Positions 9,378-17,903 are shown, counted from the stretch's first letter. The stretch is DNA of 34,806 nt from Rhodoluna sp. (GCA_030831605.1 JAURKU010000035.1:1-34806); one strand, 5' to 3'. Notes: generated from the letters alone by a model not told the origin. Numbers and translations are program-made.

Positions 9378-10603
9378 TGGCCCAGCTACCTAAAGGTGAA
9401 CCCGCTCCGAGTGACGGCAGGATCACCAAGCTTTTTGATAGTGCTCAACACAGCTTTCACGCTTATGTCCATATTCCCTATTGCCTAACCCGTTGCGGAT
9501 ACTGCGATTTCAATACCTATACCGCTAGCGAGTTAGCTAACCATCGGCGCGATGAGTACTTCGAATATGTCTTGAAGGAAATTTCTTTTTCGAGAGAGGT
9601 CCTAGCCGCCTCCGAAGTGATTGCCCGTCCAATCAGCACAGTGTTCTTTGGTGGGGGAACACCTACCCTTCTTGCGGCAGATGATCTGATCCAAATACTT
9701 CAAGGATTGCGAAGCACCTTCGGCATAAGCCCAGAAGCTGAGATAACCACCGAAGCTAATCCTGATTCGGTTGACGAAAGCTATTTAGAAAAACTATTTG
9801 AGGCTGGATTTAATCGAATTTCATTTGGAATGCAATCTGCCGTGCCGGAGGTCCTAAAGGTTTTAGAGCGCACTCATAATCCCGAGAACGTTGAGAAGAA
9901 TGTAGCAATAGCCAAGCGCATTGGATTTCAGACCAGCGTTGATCTGATCTATGGAACACCGGGGGAGAGTTTAGCTGACTGGAAGAAAAGTCTGCAGGTT
10001 GCCACATCACTAGAGACCGACCACATCAGTGCCTATTCGCTAATTGTTGAACCCGGCACCAAGTTAAATCGCCAAATTGAAAGTGGGCAAATATCCCCAC
10101 CAGATGAAGATCTGCATGCCCAGATGTATGAAATGGTAGAGCAAGTTTTAGTAGAAGCAGGTTTTAGAAACTATGAGGTGAGTAACTGGGCGAGAGGGGT
10201 TGACTCAAGGTCGAAACACAATATGGCTTATTGGCAATCTCAGGATTGGTGGGGTTACGGTCCAGGCGCTCATTCACACATAGCGGGGAACAGATTCTGG
10301 AATGTAAAGCATCCTGCTGCCTACGCAGAGAGAATAAGTCAGGCTATTTCTCCAGCATTGGAGCGCGAACTAGTTGATTCTGATAACAGGGTTGTTGAAA
10401 AGGTCATGCTGGAATTACGCCTGGTTGATGGAGTTGATGTTCAATGGTTAAGATCACAGGGGCTTGCCGGTCCGAAAATTGTGGCTGAGTTGATAGCGGA
10501 TGAGCTTATCGAAGGAGCATCAGCAATTTCGGGAAGAATGACGCTAACACCAAAAGGCAGGCTTTTAGCCGATGCAGTGATCAGAAAAGTTTTAGAATTT
10601 TAG
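9377..10603 (+). CDS. hemW: HemW, radical-SAM haem chaperone
   Basis: Cytoplasmic radical-SAM protein of the HemN-like family. The cluster motif C-x3-C-x2-C is at Cys36, Cys40 and Cys43 (HIPYCLTRCGYCDF). The glycine-rich SAM region FFGGGTPTLL follows, then the long DLIYGTPGES stretch. The marker of HemW rather than true coproporphyrinogen dehydrogenase HemN is HNMAYW (HNxxxW), followed by WWGYGPGAHS. It has 408 residues with a C-terminal winged-helix-like region. The ATG shares its A with the lepA stop. The lepA-hemW pair followed by hrcA-dnaJ is a classic arrangement in Gram-positive bacteria. It is often annotated as oxygen-independent coproporphyrinogen oxidase, but HemW is the better call. 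Confidence 0.93.
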   Translation: MAQLPKGEPAPSDGRITKLFDSAQHSFHAYVHIPYCLTRCGYCDFNTYTASELANHRRDEYFEYVLKEISFSREVLAASEVIARPISTVFFGGGTPTLLAADDLIQILQGLRSTFGISPEAEITTEANPDSVDESYLEKLFEAGFNRISFGMQSAVPEVLKVLERTHNPENVEKNVAIAKRIGFQTSVDLIYGTPGESLADWKKSLQVATSLETDHISAYSLIVEPGTKLNRQIESGQISPPDEDLHAQMYEMVEQVLVEAGFRNYEVSNWARGVDSRSKHNMAYWQSQDWWGYGPGAHSHIAGNRFWNVKHPAAYAERISQAISPALERELVDSDNRVVEKVMLELRLVDGVDVQWLRSQGLAGPKIVAELIADELIEGASAISGRMTLTPKGRLLADAVIRKVLEF

Positions 10604-10625
10604 ATAGAAGTAAAGGAATAAATAA

Positions 10626-11120
10626 ATGAACTACTGCTTGTCATGCCAAAAAGATGTAAGAGTCATTGGAAAGTTCTGCCCAGATTGCGGAAAGCAACTA
10701 GTTGATCTTGTGGTTGACGAGAAACTTGCCGCTGCCTCAACAACGGTCAATAGATCTAATGGCCAGCAAGCTATGTGGTCACACCTCGGTGCCATCTTGG
10801 CTAACGTCCTAGGTTATCTGACCGGGGTTACCTGGGTGCTCACCTGGTTGCCTGGACTTATTATTCGCGGTAGCTCAACTGCTACCGATTTTGATCGTCG
10901 CCATGCAACCGAGTCACTGAATTTCCAACTGACTATGCTCTTGATTGCAGTAAGCGGAACACTCGTTGGCATTATGACCCTATTGATTGGTTTTATAGTC
11001 ATAATTCCGCTTTTGATTATCTTTCAAATCGTCGGCTTGGTTTTCACTATCCAAGCCACCATCGCCGGATCAAATCTGAAGGAATATCGCTATCCGATTA
11101 GCATTCGCTTTGTAAAGTAG
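10626..11120 (+). CDS. Zinc-ribbon plus DUF4870 membrane protein
   Basis: Function unknown. The 164-residue protein starts with a zinc ribbon (Cys4, Cys7, Cys18, Cys21) and continues with a DUF4870-like membrane region. This begins MWSHLGAILANVLGYLTG, has a conserved-looking DFDRRHATESLNFQLT segment around residue 95, and ends with two hydrophobic helices (about 102-125 and 130-150). The ATG has an AAAGGA site seven bases upstream and lies 22 bases after hemW, so it may be in the lepA-hemW unit. The following CIRCE operator starts two bases after its stop. No frameshift or odd composition is seen. Confidence 0.8.
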   Translation: MNYCLSCQKDVRVIGKFCPDCGKQLVDLVVDEKLAAASTTVNRSNGQQAMWSHLGAILANVLGYLTGVTWVLTWLPGLIIRGSSTATDFDRRHATESLNFQLTMLLIAVSGTLVGIMTLLIGFIVIIPLLIIFQIVGLVFTIQATIAGSNLKEYRYPISIRFVK

Positions 11121-11122
11121 AA

Positions 11123-11149
11123 TTAGCACTCTAGAGAGTTGAGTGCTAA
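11123..11149 (+). promoter_or_regulatory. CIRCE operator (HrcA binding site)
   Basis: Perfect 9-9-9 CIRCE: TTAGCACTC (11123-11131), nine-base spacer, GAGTGCTAA (11141-11149). This is the known HrcA operator, located 22 bases before the hrcA ATG, so hrcA and the genes behind it should be autoregulated and heat-inducible. No confident -35/-10 pair could be placed around it. Confidence 0.96.
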
Positions 11150-11171
11150 GTAATACTTATCGAGGAGTCAC

Positions 11172-12212
11172 ATGATTTCGGATCGCAATATGGCTGTTCT
11201 ACAAGCCATTATTGAAGATTTCATTGCTACCAATGAGCCGGTAAGTTCTAAGGCCATAGTTGAAAAGCACCATTTTGGTGTTTCAAGTGCAACTATTCGA
11301 AACGACATGGCGCTGCTTGAAGAAGAAGGTTACATCGCTGCTCCTCACACATCTTCCGGACGCATTCCAACCGATAAGGGTTATCGCGTCTTTGTGGACC
11401 AGTTACTCCAGGCAGAAGCAGTGGCAGCTGAAATAAAAAAGAATTTGGCTGAACTAAACCGAATTTTCTCGAAAACCTTAGATCAGTTAACTGATCTCGA
11501 CGAACGCTTGCAAACCTCTGCTCAGCTCTTAGCAAAAGCAACCGGCGAGGCTGCGGTTGTCCAATACCCAAATCTCAAATCAGTCTCGGTGACCGCGATC
11601 GAATTAGTGTCAATATCCGAAAACAGGGTTTTGATTCTTCTGGTTACTGATTCCGAGAGAATCCAACAGCACGTGGTCTTACTGAAGAAGAATCTTAGCG
11701 CTACAAATCTGACCAGTATTAAGCAGAAAATCAGCAAAGAGTTATCTGGTAAGTCAGTTGAAAATCTAGTTGAGAAACTATCCTCATTAGTGAAATCTTT
11801 CGCTCCAGAATTTAGAGATAACGTGGCGGTCATAGTCTCAGGTATCGCGCTTCTATTAGACGCCAATAAACAGGACAAGATAGCTTTTGCAGGGGCGGCG
11901 AATCTACTTCGCAACGAGGAGCAATTCTCGGGTAGTTTGGCAAACCTCCTAAAAACTTTCGACGAGCAGAGTGAAATCTGGCAAGTGCTAAATTCTTGGC
12001 AGCTGGAAGAGGCTAAGCCAAAGGCGATTATTGGTTCAGAACATTCGATCTTTGAGCTTTCCAACAGTTCTCTCTTGTTCTCTGGTTATTCAAGTCAAGG
12101 AACGGAAGTTGCCAAGGTGGCGGTAGTTGGTCCGACCAGGATGAACTATCCGCGTAATTTTGCCGCCGTATTGGCATTATCAAAATTGCTTTCTAAGGAA
12201 TCCGAGGGCTAA
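11172..12212 (+). CDS. hrcA: Heat-inducible transcription repressor HrcA
   Basis: Represses chaperone genes by binding CIRCE. It has 346 residues. The N-terminal winged helix-turn-helix (about 1-75) contains ISDRNMAVLQAIIEDFI, VSSATIRNDMALLEEEGYI and the highly conserved HTSSGRIPTDKGYRVFVD. The remaining GAF-like and dimerisation regions follow, with GIALLLDANKQD and ending VVGPTRMNYPRNFAAV, the family's C-terminal signature. The ATG has a GAGGAG site at good spacing. The CIRCE element directly upstream confirms the role. It is followed without a gap by dnaJ. Confidence 0.97.
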   Translation: MISDRNMAVLQAIIEDFIATNEPVSSKAIVEKHHFGVSSATIRNDMALLEEEGYIAAPHTSSGRIPTDKGYRVFVDQLLQAEAVAAEIKKNLAELNRIFSKTLDQLTDLDERLQTSAQLLAKATGEAAVVQYPNLKSVSVTAIELVSISENRVLILLVTDSERIQQHVVLLKKNLSATNLTSIKQKISKELSGKSVENLVEKLSSLVKSFAPEFRDNVAVIVSGIALLLDANKQDKIAFAGAANLLRNEEQFSGSLANLLKTFDEQSEIWQVLNSWQLEEAKPKAIIGSEHSIFELSNSSLLFSGYSSQGTEVAKVAVVGPTRMNYPRNFAAVLALSKLLSKESEG

Positions 12213-13292
12213 TTGCAAGATCACTACGAAGTCCTTGGCGTTAGTCGGGATGCCAGCCAAGACGAAATAAAGAAGGCTTACCGTAAGCTAGCGCGCAAAC
12301 TTCATCCGGATATGAACCCGACCGAACAAGAGCAAGAGCTTTTCAAGCAGGTAACCCACGCCTATGAAGTGCTAAGCGATCCTAACCAGCGAGCACAGTA
12401 TGACAATGGCGGCTCGATGCTCGGGGATATGGGTGGCTTTGGTTTTGGCGATCTCTTTGAGAACTTCTTCGGTGGTGGTCAGCGCGGACCTAGAACAATG
12501 GCGGAGCGCGGCCAAGACGCGCTAATAAGAGTTGAGTTGACTTTGGCCGAAGTGGTTTTTGGTGTTGAGAAGAAACTCGATATTGATACGGCAGTTGTAT
12601 GCGCTACCTGTCTTGGCACAACCTGCCGACCTGGAACCACAGCAAAGGTTTGTGATATTTGTTCTGGAACTGGAAGCATTTCGAGACAGGTTCGATCACT
12701 ACTTGGCAATGTGATTACCAGTGCTCCGTGTAACTCTTGTCGCGGTTATGGACAAACAATCCCAGAGCCCTGCCTTGATTGCCGCGGTCAGGGTAGAACT
12801 AGGGCCAAAAGAACTTTGGATCTAAATATTCCTGGAGGAGTCGAACACGGACTCAGGCTTCAGCTCTCCGGTCAAGGCGAAGTTGGTTTTGCCGGTGGGC
12901 CGCAAGGGGATATTTATGTCGAGGTATCTGTTTTAGCCGATGAGCACTATGAACGTGAAGCCGATGATTTAGTTGCTGTTTTGGAAGTTCCACTTCAAGA
13001 TGCAGTGCTAGGAACATCGGTAAAAATCACGACTTTTGATGGCGACCAAGACATTGAAATTAAACCCGGTTCACAATCCGGCGATGTGATCTCTTTGAAG
13101 GCTAAAGGGATAAAACACCTAAGACATAACGGTCGAGGGGATCTCCACGTGCATCTAAAGGTGCTCACCCCGACCAGAGTCGATTCTAAAGAGAAAGAGT
13201 TATTCAAGAAGCTCTCGGAACTTAGAAAATCTGAAAAACCGGCTTTAGCGAAAAGAAGTCAATCTGCTTTTGGTAGAGGTCGTCGACGTTAA
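12213..13292 (+). CDS. dnaJ: Chaperone DnaJ (DnaJ2 type)
   Basis: Hsp40 co-chaperone of DnaK in the cytoplasm. TTG start directly after the hrcA stop, with no gap. The 359 residues comprise a J domain with HPD at 31-33, a short Gly/Phe region (about 70-95), four zinc-finger repeats (about 130-200) and C-terminal substrate-binding domains. Repeats two to four are regular ([24 protein letters not shown]). The first is CATCLGTT, where the second Gly of CxxCxGxG is Thr; all eight Cys are kept. Linkage to hrcA marks this as the DnaJ2 paralogue of Actinobacteria; a second dnaJ beside dnaK-grpE is likely elsewhere. It overlaps rsmE by one base. Confidence 0.95.
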   Translation: MQDHYEVLGVSRDASQDEIKKAYRKLARKLHPDMNPTEQEQELFKQVTHAYEVLSDPNQRAQYDNGGSMLGDMGGFGFGDLFENFFGGGQRGPRTMAERGQDALIRVELTLAEVVFGVEKKLDIDTAVVCATCLGTTCRPGTTAKVCDICSGTGSISRQVRSLLGNVITSAPCNSCRGYGQTIPEPCLDCRGQGRTRAKRTLDLNIPGGVEHGLRLQLSGQGEVGFAGGPQGDIYVEVSVLADEHYEREADDLVAVLEVPLQDAVLGTSVKITTFDGDQDIEIKPGSQSGDVISLKAKGIKHLRHNGRGDLHVHLKVLTPTRVDSKEKELFKKLSELRKSEKPALAKRSQSAFGRGRRR

Positions 13293-14014
13293 TGCTCGAG
13301 CCAGTCTTTGTTGACGAAAACATAAAGCCAGCCGACCGGGTGCAGCTCACCGGTCAAGAGGCAAAGCATGCGATTAGCGTTCGAAGGATGCGAATTGGTG
13401 AGGCAATAGCGATAACCAATGGCAAAGGGCTGAGGCTTCGCGGCGAAGTTATCCAGATAAATAAAGACAATTTGGAAATTCAGGTCAACGAAGTTATTCA
13501 GGAAAAAGCTCCAGAATGCTCTTTTACTTTGATCCAGGCGCTTGCTAAAGGAGACCGTGACGAACTTGCTATTCAAGCAGCCACCGAACTCGGGGTTTCT
13601 GAGATCATTCCCTGGTCGGCCAGTCGCAGTGTGAGCCGTTGGGAAGGTGCAAAAAAGCAAGCTGGGGTAAAAAGGTGGCAGCAAATTGTTCTGGAGGCTT
13701 CTAAACAATCCCTACGTAGCTTTATTCCTGAAGTGGGAGAAGTTTTGGATAGCCCGCAACTAGCCAAGGCACTGTCGCAATTCGATCTAGCTTTAGTGCT
13801 CGATCCAACTGGGGATAAGTTTGTAGCAGATATAAAGTTACCTAGCAGCGGGAAAGTTGCCATCGTTGTCGGGCCTGAGGGCGGCATAAGCCCAGAAGAG
13901 CTTGATGTATTCAGTTCGGCTAACCGGGTTAGCCTTGGCAATAACGTTTTGCGCACCTCTACTGCCGGTCCGGCTGTATTAGCAGCCCTTACGCTTGGTC
14001 GAAACCCAGCCTAG
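13292..14014 (+). CDS. rsmE: 16S rRNA m3U1498 methyltransferase RsmE
   Basis: SPOUT-class enzyme that methylates N3 of U1498 in 16S rRNA of assembled 30S subunits. The 240-residue protein has an N-terminal PUA-like part (VQLTGQEAKHAISVRRMRIGE), the central LIQALAKGDRDELAIQAATE signature and a C-terminal trefoil-knot SAM site, IVVGPEGGISPEE followed by LGNNVLRTSTAGPAVL. The usual Glu of the LRTETA motif is Ser here. The ATG overlaps the dnaJ stop (TAATG). The dnaJ-rsmE order is widespread in Gram-positive bacteria. Confidence 0.95.
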   Translation: MLEPVFVDENIKPADRVQLTGQEAKHAISVRRMRIGEAIAITNGKGLRLRGEVIQINKDNLEIQVNEVIQEKAPECSFTLIQALAKGDRDELAIQAATELGVSEIIPWSASRSVSRWEGAKKQAGVKRWQQIVLEASKQSLRSFIPEVGEVLDSPQLAKALSQFDLALVLDPTGDKFVADIKLPSSGKVAIVVGPEGGISPEELDVFSSANRVSLGNNVLRTSTAGPAVLAALTLGRNPA

Positions 14015-14041
14015 ACTTGTAGTAATCAATAAGGAGTTTCT

Positions 14042-14365
14042 TTGGATTGCATTTTCTGCAAGATCACCTCTGGGGTAATCCCAACCAACTTTGTCGCTGA
14101 ATCAGAACATGCTGTGGCCTTTAGGGACATTTCTCCAAGACAGCCAGTTCACCTTCTGGTTGTTCCTAAAAAGCACTACAGCGATGTTGCGGAACTTACC
14201 GATAACGATGAGAACCTACTGCTCGAGGTGCTAAAACTTGCACGCCAGGTAGCCGCTGAAAACACCGATGGATCATTCCGACTAACCTTCAACACTGGAG
14301 CCTCGGCGGGACAAACAGTTTTCCACGTCCATGCTCACGTGACAGCAAAAGCAGCGAGGGCTTAG
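14042..14365 (+). CDS. Histidine triad (HIT/HINT) family hydrolase
   Basis: Small nucleotide-binding hydrolase of 107 residues, probably acting on purine nucleoside phosphoramidates or related adenylates. It opens with the zinc-type MDCIFCKI and ends with the catalytic triad HVHAHV in FHVHAHVTAKAARA. The typical LVVPKKHY segment is near residue 40. The TTG start has a strong AAGGAG site seven bases upstream. The C-terminal tail after the triad is short but within the family range. It is translationally coupled to phoH (TAGTG). Confidence 0.92.
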   Translation: MDCIFCKITSGVIPTNFVAESEHAVAFRDISPRQPVHLLVVPKKHYSDVAELTDNDENLLLEVLKLARQVAAENTDGSFRLTFNTGASAGQTVFHVHAHVTAKAARA

Positions 14366-15357
14366 TGGCGAAAGAAAACATCGGCGACACCAAATTAGAA
14401 TTTTCAATCGAAGGTGTCGAACTAATTTCACTTTTTGGTGCAGAAGACAAACTACTTAAAAGTATTGAAAAAGCGCACCCTCAGCTTTCTGTTTTAGTTC
14501 GGGGAAACACCGTTTCGCTCACCGGTAACGAAGCTGAGTGTTTTGCAGCTAAACGGCTGATTGATGAGGCAATTACCATGCTTCGCGCTGGACACGAAAT
14601 AGCACCGGTCGATATAGCTGTGAGCGCCAAAATGATCAAGCAGGATTTATCTCCGGCGGAGCTTCTTAGCCAGAGCATTTTGTCTTCTAGAGGTAAAAGT
14701 ATTAGGCCGAAAACGGTCAACCAGAAAAATTACGTCGATGCGATAGATCAGAACACTATAGTTTTTGGAATCGGCCCTGCTGGAACCGGAAAGACCTATT
14801 TAGCCATGGCTAAGGCCGTCCAAGCGCTGCAGCGAAAAGAAGTCACTCGTATCATCCTGACTAGGCCGGCAGTAGAAGCTGGAGAGCGACTTGGCTTTTT
14901 GCCGGGAACTCTCACCGATAAAATCGACCCTTATCTACGCCCACTCTTTGATGCCTTGCACGAAATGCTAGATCCAGAGGCAGTTCCTAAACTACTTACC
15001 GCCGGTACCATCGAGGTTGCTCCACTTGCTTACATGCGAGGCAGGACGCTAAATGATTCATTTATTATCCTTGATGAAGCGCAGAACACCACTCCAGAGC
15101 AGATGAAGATGTTTCTAACCAGACTTGGCTTTAACTCCAAGATGGTGGTTACTGGAGATGTGACTCAGGTTGATCTACCGACTGGCAAATCAGGGTTAAA
15201 AATAGCCAGCCAGATCCTGCCAAAAGTTGATGATTTGAAATTCTGCTACCTAGATTCATCCGATGTTGTCCGTCATGCCTTAGTAGCCAGAATTGTTGAT
15301 GCCTACTCCAAATTTGAGCAAAAGGTTATTGCTAAGACCAAACCGAGGGCTCGATGA
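14365..15357 (+). CDS. phoH: PhoH-like ATPase
   Basis: Cytoplasmic P-loop ATPase, related to the helicase-like PhoH family and functionally linked by context to rRNA and RNA metabolism with YbeY. It has 330 residues with a small KH-like N-terminal region (about 10-75). Walker A is GPAGTGKT at 137-144, the conserved LTRPAVEAGERLGFLPG follows, and Walker B is FIILDEAQN near 235. TGDVTQVDLP follows as expected. The GTG start shares one base with the upstream stop and the end overlaps ybeY by four bases. The phoH-ybeY-CBS-era string is a strongly conserved actinobacterial order. Confidence 0.95.
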   Translation: MAKENIGDTKLEFSIEGVELISLFGAEDKLLKSIEKAHPQLSVLVRGNTVSLTGNEAECFAAKRLIDEAITMLRAGHEIAPVDIAVSAKMIKQDLSPAELLSQSILSSRGKSIRPKTVNQKNYVDAIDQNTIVFGIGPAGTGKTYLAMAKAVQALQRKEVTRIILTRPAVEAGERLGFLPGTLTDKIDPYLRPLFDALHEMLDPEAVPKLLTAGTIEVAPLAYMRGRTLNDSFIILDEAQNTTPEQMKMFLTRLGFNSKMVVTGDVTQVDLPTGKSGLKIASQILPKVDDLKFCYLDSSDVVRHALVARIVDAYSKFEQKVIAKTKPRAR

Positions 15358-15815
15358 GTGTAGAAATAGAAAACGAATCGGGGATTGATGCTCCGCTAGC
15401 CGAAATCATGCAGTTGGCAGATTTTGCACTAGCCAAGATGCATATCGATCCGCGGGCTGATCTTGAAATCCTTTTGGTTAATGAATTGGTTATGGAGCAG
15501 TATCACTTGGATTGGCTACAGGAAAGTGGATCAACCGACGTTTTGAGCCAACCGATCGATGGCCTCAGGCCTGGAAAGCCAAATGCCATCACGCCAGCAG
15601 GCCACCTTGGCCTGATTGTGCTTTGTCCTCAGGTTGCCGCTAGGCAAGCTAAAGAGCGTGGCCACGCTGAATTGCACGAGGTGCTGATACTTATAGCGCA
15701 CTCGATATTGCACCTACTCGGGTTCGATCATGCCGATAAGGAAGAAGAGCGCGAAATGTTCGCCCTGCAAGAAGAAATAGTCGAGCACTACATGCAGGGA
15801 AGGGAAAACCGATGA
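15354..15815 (+). CDS. ybeY: Endoribonuclease YbeY (16S rRNA maturation)
   Basis: Zinc-dependent RNase involved in 16S rRNA 3'-end maturation and 70S quality control. It has 153 residues. The metal motif is HSILHLLGFDH with His116, His120 and His126; the usual second residue Gly is Ser here. The segment TDVLSQPID replaces the common TDVLSFP. Start ATG lies in an ATGA overlap with phoH and the stop overlaps the CBS gene in the same way, so translation is likely coupled through phoH-ybeY-CBS-era. Confidence 0.94.
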   Translation: MSVEIENESGIDAPLAEIMQLADFALAKMHIDPRADLEILLVNELVMEQYHLDWLQESGSTDVLSQPIDGLRPGKPNAITPAGHLGLIVLCPQVAARQAKERGHAELHEVLILIAHSILHLLGFDHADKEEEREMFALQEEIVEHYMQGRENR

Positions 15816-16939
15816 TTTATCTTGGTTTGTTTTTCACTGTCCTACTTGCAAGCTTCGCCATACTTTTAGCTTTGGCCGAGGCAGTAATAAAACTCAACGA
15901 CGAGGACGAGCGACCAACCGAGGCGATCTCATTTAGCAAATTAGTTGTAGTTGCCGTATATGCGGTGGTGCTCAGCCTAATTTTTGTGGCCTGGGGGCTA
16001 AATATCTGGCTTGTAGTTCTGGTCAGCCTGCTTCTTGTGATTGGGCTTAGTTTAGTCATGCAGTTACTTGCTCGAAATGCTGGCAAGACGGCCTGGGCTA
16101 GTAACATCGTGCGGATAGTTTCACCGTTACTAAAGTCAATCAATCTATTTTTTACACCGCTGTCGCTGCCGAGAGCATCTGCTGAAGAGTATGAGCTGGA
16201 GCTGATCGAGTCGGTAGAAGAGTTGGGTCAAACCAATGCTCGGGAAATTATGCTCCCGAGAATCGACATGGTGGTTATCCCTGCTGAAGAAACACTTGCT
16301 TCGAGCATGACGGTGTTCTTTCGCTATGGCTTCTCCAGACTTCCGGTAATCGGTAAGAATCTCGATGACATCAAAGGTGTGCTCTATATCAAGGACGTGG
16401 CTCGATTGATCCATGAGAATCCGGATCGGGCAGCAAGCATCAGAGCTATCGATATTGCCAGAGAGGCTGTGTTTATTCCAGAGAGCCTTCCGGTTGATGA
16501 TCTCTTGCAGAAAATGCAACAGTCTGCAATTCAGATAGCCATGATTGTCGACGAGTACGGTGGCGTGGCCGGAATGGTCACCATGGAAGATGTGATTGAG
16601 GAAATCGTCGGTAACATTTCGGATGAACACGATCAAGACCTACCGGAGATCACTGAGTTGGAGGACGGCTGGATTCGAGTGAGCACCAGGCTCTCGTTAT
16701 TTGATCTCGGTGAGCATTTTGAAGTTGAGCTAGAAGACGAAGATGTCGATAGTGTCGGAGGTTTGTTGGCCAAGCAGCTAGGTAGGCTACCGGCTAGAAA
16801 CGACCAGATTGAATTTTCTGGTCTGATTATTCGAGTTGATCGAGTTGAAGGTCGCCGTAAGCGCGTGGTCACTGCCTTGGTGCGCATGAGCGATGACTTG
16901 ATTGCCGCTAGGGCCGCTTTGGAAGTTGATCCAGAGTGA
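15812..16939 (+). CDS. CBS-domain membrane protein (CNNM/CorC-HlyC family)
   Basis: Integral membrane protein of the family often labelled haemolysin or CorC, now linked mainly to Mg2+ or Co2+ transport. In 375 residues there are three hydrophobic segments (about 3-22, 44-62, 64-86) followed by a linker, two CBS domains (about 140-260, with REIMLPRIDMVVI and MIVDEYGGVAGMVTMEDVIEEIVG) and a C-terminal CorC_HlyC domain (about 280-365). The membrane part is shorter than a full DUF21 domain. The gene is joined to ybeY and era by four-base overlaps. Ion specificity cannot be read from sequence. Confidence 0.9.
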   Translation: MIYLGLFFTVLLASFAILLALAEAVIKLNDEDERPTEAISFSKLVVVAVYAVVLSLIFVAWGLNIWLVVLVSLLLVIGLSLVMQLLARNAGKTAWASNIVRIVSPLLKSINLFFTPLSLPRASAEEYELELIESVEELGQTNAREIMLPRIDMVVIPAEETLASSMTVFFRYGFSRLPVIGKNLDDIKGVLYIKDVARLIHENPDRAASIRAIDIAREAVFIPESLPVDDLLQKMQQSAIQIAMIVDEYGGVAGMVTMEDVIEEIVGNISDEHDQDLPEITELEDGWIRVSTRLSLFDLGEHFEVELEDEDVDSVGGLLAKQLGRLPARNDQIEFSGLIIRVDRVEGRRKRVVTALVRMSDDLIAARAALEVDPE

Positions 16940-17826
16940 ATGAGTTTCGGGCAGGATTTATTACCTTTGTCGGCAGGCCAAACGTTGGTAAATCAACGCT
17001 GACTAATGCTCTGGTTGGCGAAAAGATCGCGATTACCAGCAGTAAGCCGCAGACCACCAGAAAAGCTATTAGGGGCATTGCTAACACGGAGGATGCCCAG
17101 CTGATCATCGTCGATACACCAGGTTTACATCGCCCTCGGACGCTTCTAGGGGAGAGATTAAACGATGTGGTTGAAAACACACTTTCTGAAGTTGATGTAA
17201 TCGGTTTTTGCGTTCCAGCCGATGAAAAAATCGGACCTGGCGATCAATACATAAACTCTTCGCTTGATCGCTACCCGAGGGCAAAATTAGTCGCGCTAAT
17301 CACTAAATCTGAGAAAGTTAGTCGAGATCAACTAGCCAGTCAATTAGTTGCCATCTCCGAACTACGGGACTGGGCAGCGATTATTCCAGTCAGTGCCGTT
17401 TCGGGTGAGCAGTTGGAAGAGCTAAAGCACGTCTTAGCCAACCTACTTCCAGAATCTCCTGCTTTGTATCCGGCCGATCAAAAAACAGAGGAATCCCTTG
17501 AGTCTCGAATCTGCGAGCTGATTCGCGAAGCAGCATTAGAAAAATCAAGGGAAGAGCTGCCACACTCATTGGCCGTGACTATCGATGAGCACGGTAAACG
17601 TGATGGAGTGGAGATTTACGATATCCATGCCAATTTGTGGGTAGAGCGCGATAGCCAGAAGCCAATCATTATCGGCAAAGGTGGTTCCAGGCTCAAGGAG
17701 ATAGGAAGCGATGCGCGCCGAGAGATAGAAGCGCTTGTCGGCACCAAGGTTATGTTGAAAATTCAGGTCAAGGTTGCCCCTTCATGGCAATCTGATCCAA
17801 AGTTGCTCGGTCGGCTTGGACTTTAG
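16936..17826 (+). CDS. era: GTPase Era
   Basis: Ras-like GTPase with a KH domain that assists 30S assembly by binding the 3' end of 16S rRNA. It has 296 residues with a GTG start overlapping the CBS gene. G1 is GRPNVGKST (13-21) and G3 is DTPG (60-63). G4 reads TKSE at 123-126 instead of the usual (N/T)KxD. G5 is in VSAVSGEQ. The C-terminal KH domain carries IIGKGGSRLKEIG near 250. The Glu in G4, where Asp normally reads the guanine base, is the only odd point. The end of the gene overlaps the putative leuA leader promoter. Confidence 0.95.
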   Translation: MNEFRAGFITFVGRPNVGKSTLTNALVGEKIAITSSKPQTTRKAIRGIANTEDAQLIIVDTPGLHRPRTLLGERLNDVVENTLSEVDVIGFCVPADEKIGPGDQYINSSLDRYPRAKLVALITKSEKVSRDQLASQLVAISELRDWAAIIPVSAVSGEQLEELKHVLANLLPESPALYPADQKTEESLESRICELIREAALEKSREELPHSLAVTIDEHGKRDGVEIYDIHANLWVERDSQKPIIIGKGGSRLKEIGSDARREIEALVGTKVMLKIQVKVAPSWQSDPKLLGRLGL

Positions 17827-17833
17827 CCTGTGC

Positions 17834-17839
17834 TAATCT
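17834..17839 (+). promoter_or_regulatory. Putative extended -10 for the leuA leader
   Basis: TGCTAATCT (17831-17839) matches an extended -10 (TGN plus TAATCT). It is followed by six bases and then the ATG of the leader peptide at 17846, so transcription would begin at or next to that ATG, giving a leaderless leader-peptide message. No good -35 is present at normal spacing, as is common for extended -10 promoters. Confidence 0.5.
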
Positions 17840-17845
17840 GAAGCC

Positions 17846-17887
17846 ATGTTCTTCTTGCTCCTGCTTAGTAGCCGCGACGGGATTTAG
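17846..17887 (+). CDS. leuA leader peptide (four Leu codons in a row)
   Basis: A 13-codon frame reading MFFLLLLSSRDGI then TAG. The four consecutive Leu codons are TTG, CTC, CTG and CTT (17855-17866). Its position between era and leuA and the hairpin that begins at 17872, inside the last codons, are the marks of a ribosome-sensing attenuator for leucine biosynthesis. It probably works in cis by stalling when Leu-tRNA is scarce. I recall a leuA leader element having been described computationally in Actinobacteria; this appears to be an instance. Too short for normal gene callers. Confidence 0.78.
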   Translation: MFFLLLLSSRDGI

Positions 17888-17903
17888 TATTCCCTCGTCG
17901 CGG
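17872..17903 (+). promoter_or_regulatory. leuA leader hairpin
   Basis: CCGCGAC (17872-17878) pairs with GTCGCGG (17897-17903). The stem is continued by GGGA (17879-17882) with TCCC (17891-17894) past a two-base bulge, leaving an 8-base loop that contains part of the leader stop region. There is no T-run after it, so it is not a normal intrinsic terminator. A second possible helix pairs GAATCC (17905-17910) with GGATTT (17947-17952), which would hide the leuA ribosome site AAGGA at 17945-17949. Confidence 0.7.

Noticed and set aside
11522-12064. Antisense open frame of 180 codons inside hrcA
   Set aside because: Opposite a conserved gene, Ser/Phe/Leu-rich composition, no ribosome site or domain; a shadow frame.
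16145-16636. Antisense open frame of 163 codons inside the CBS-domain gene
   Set aside because: His/Asn/Asp-rich translation typical of reverse-complement reading; the sense strand has clear CBS motifs.
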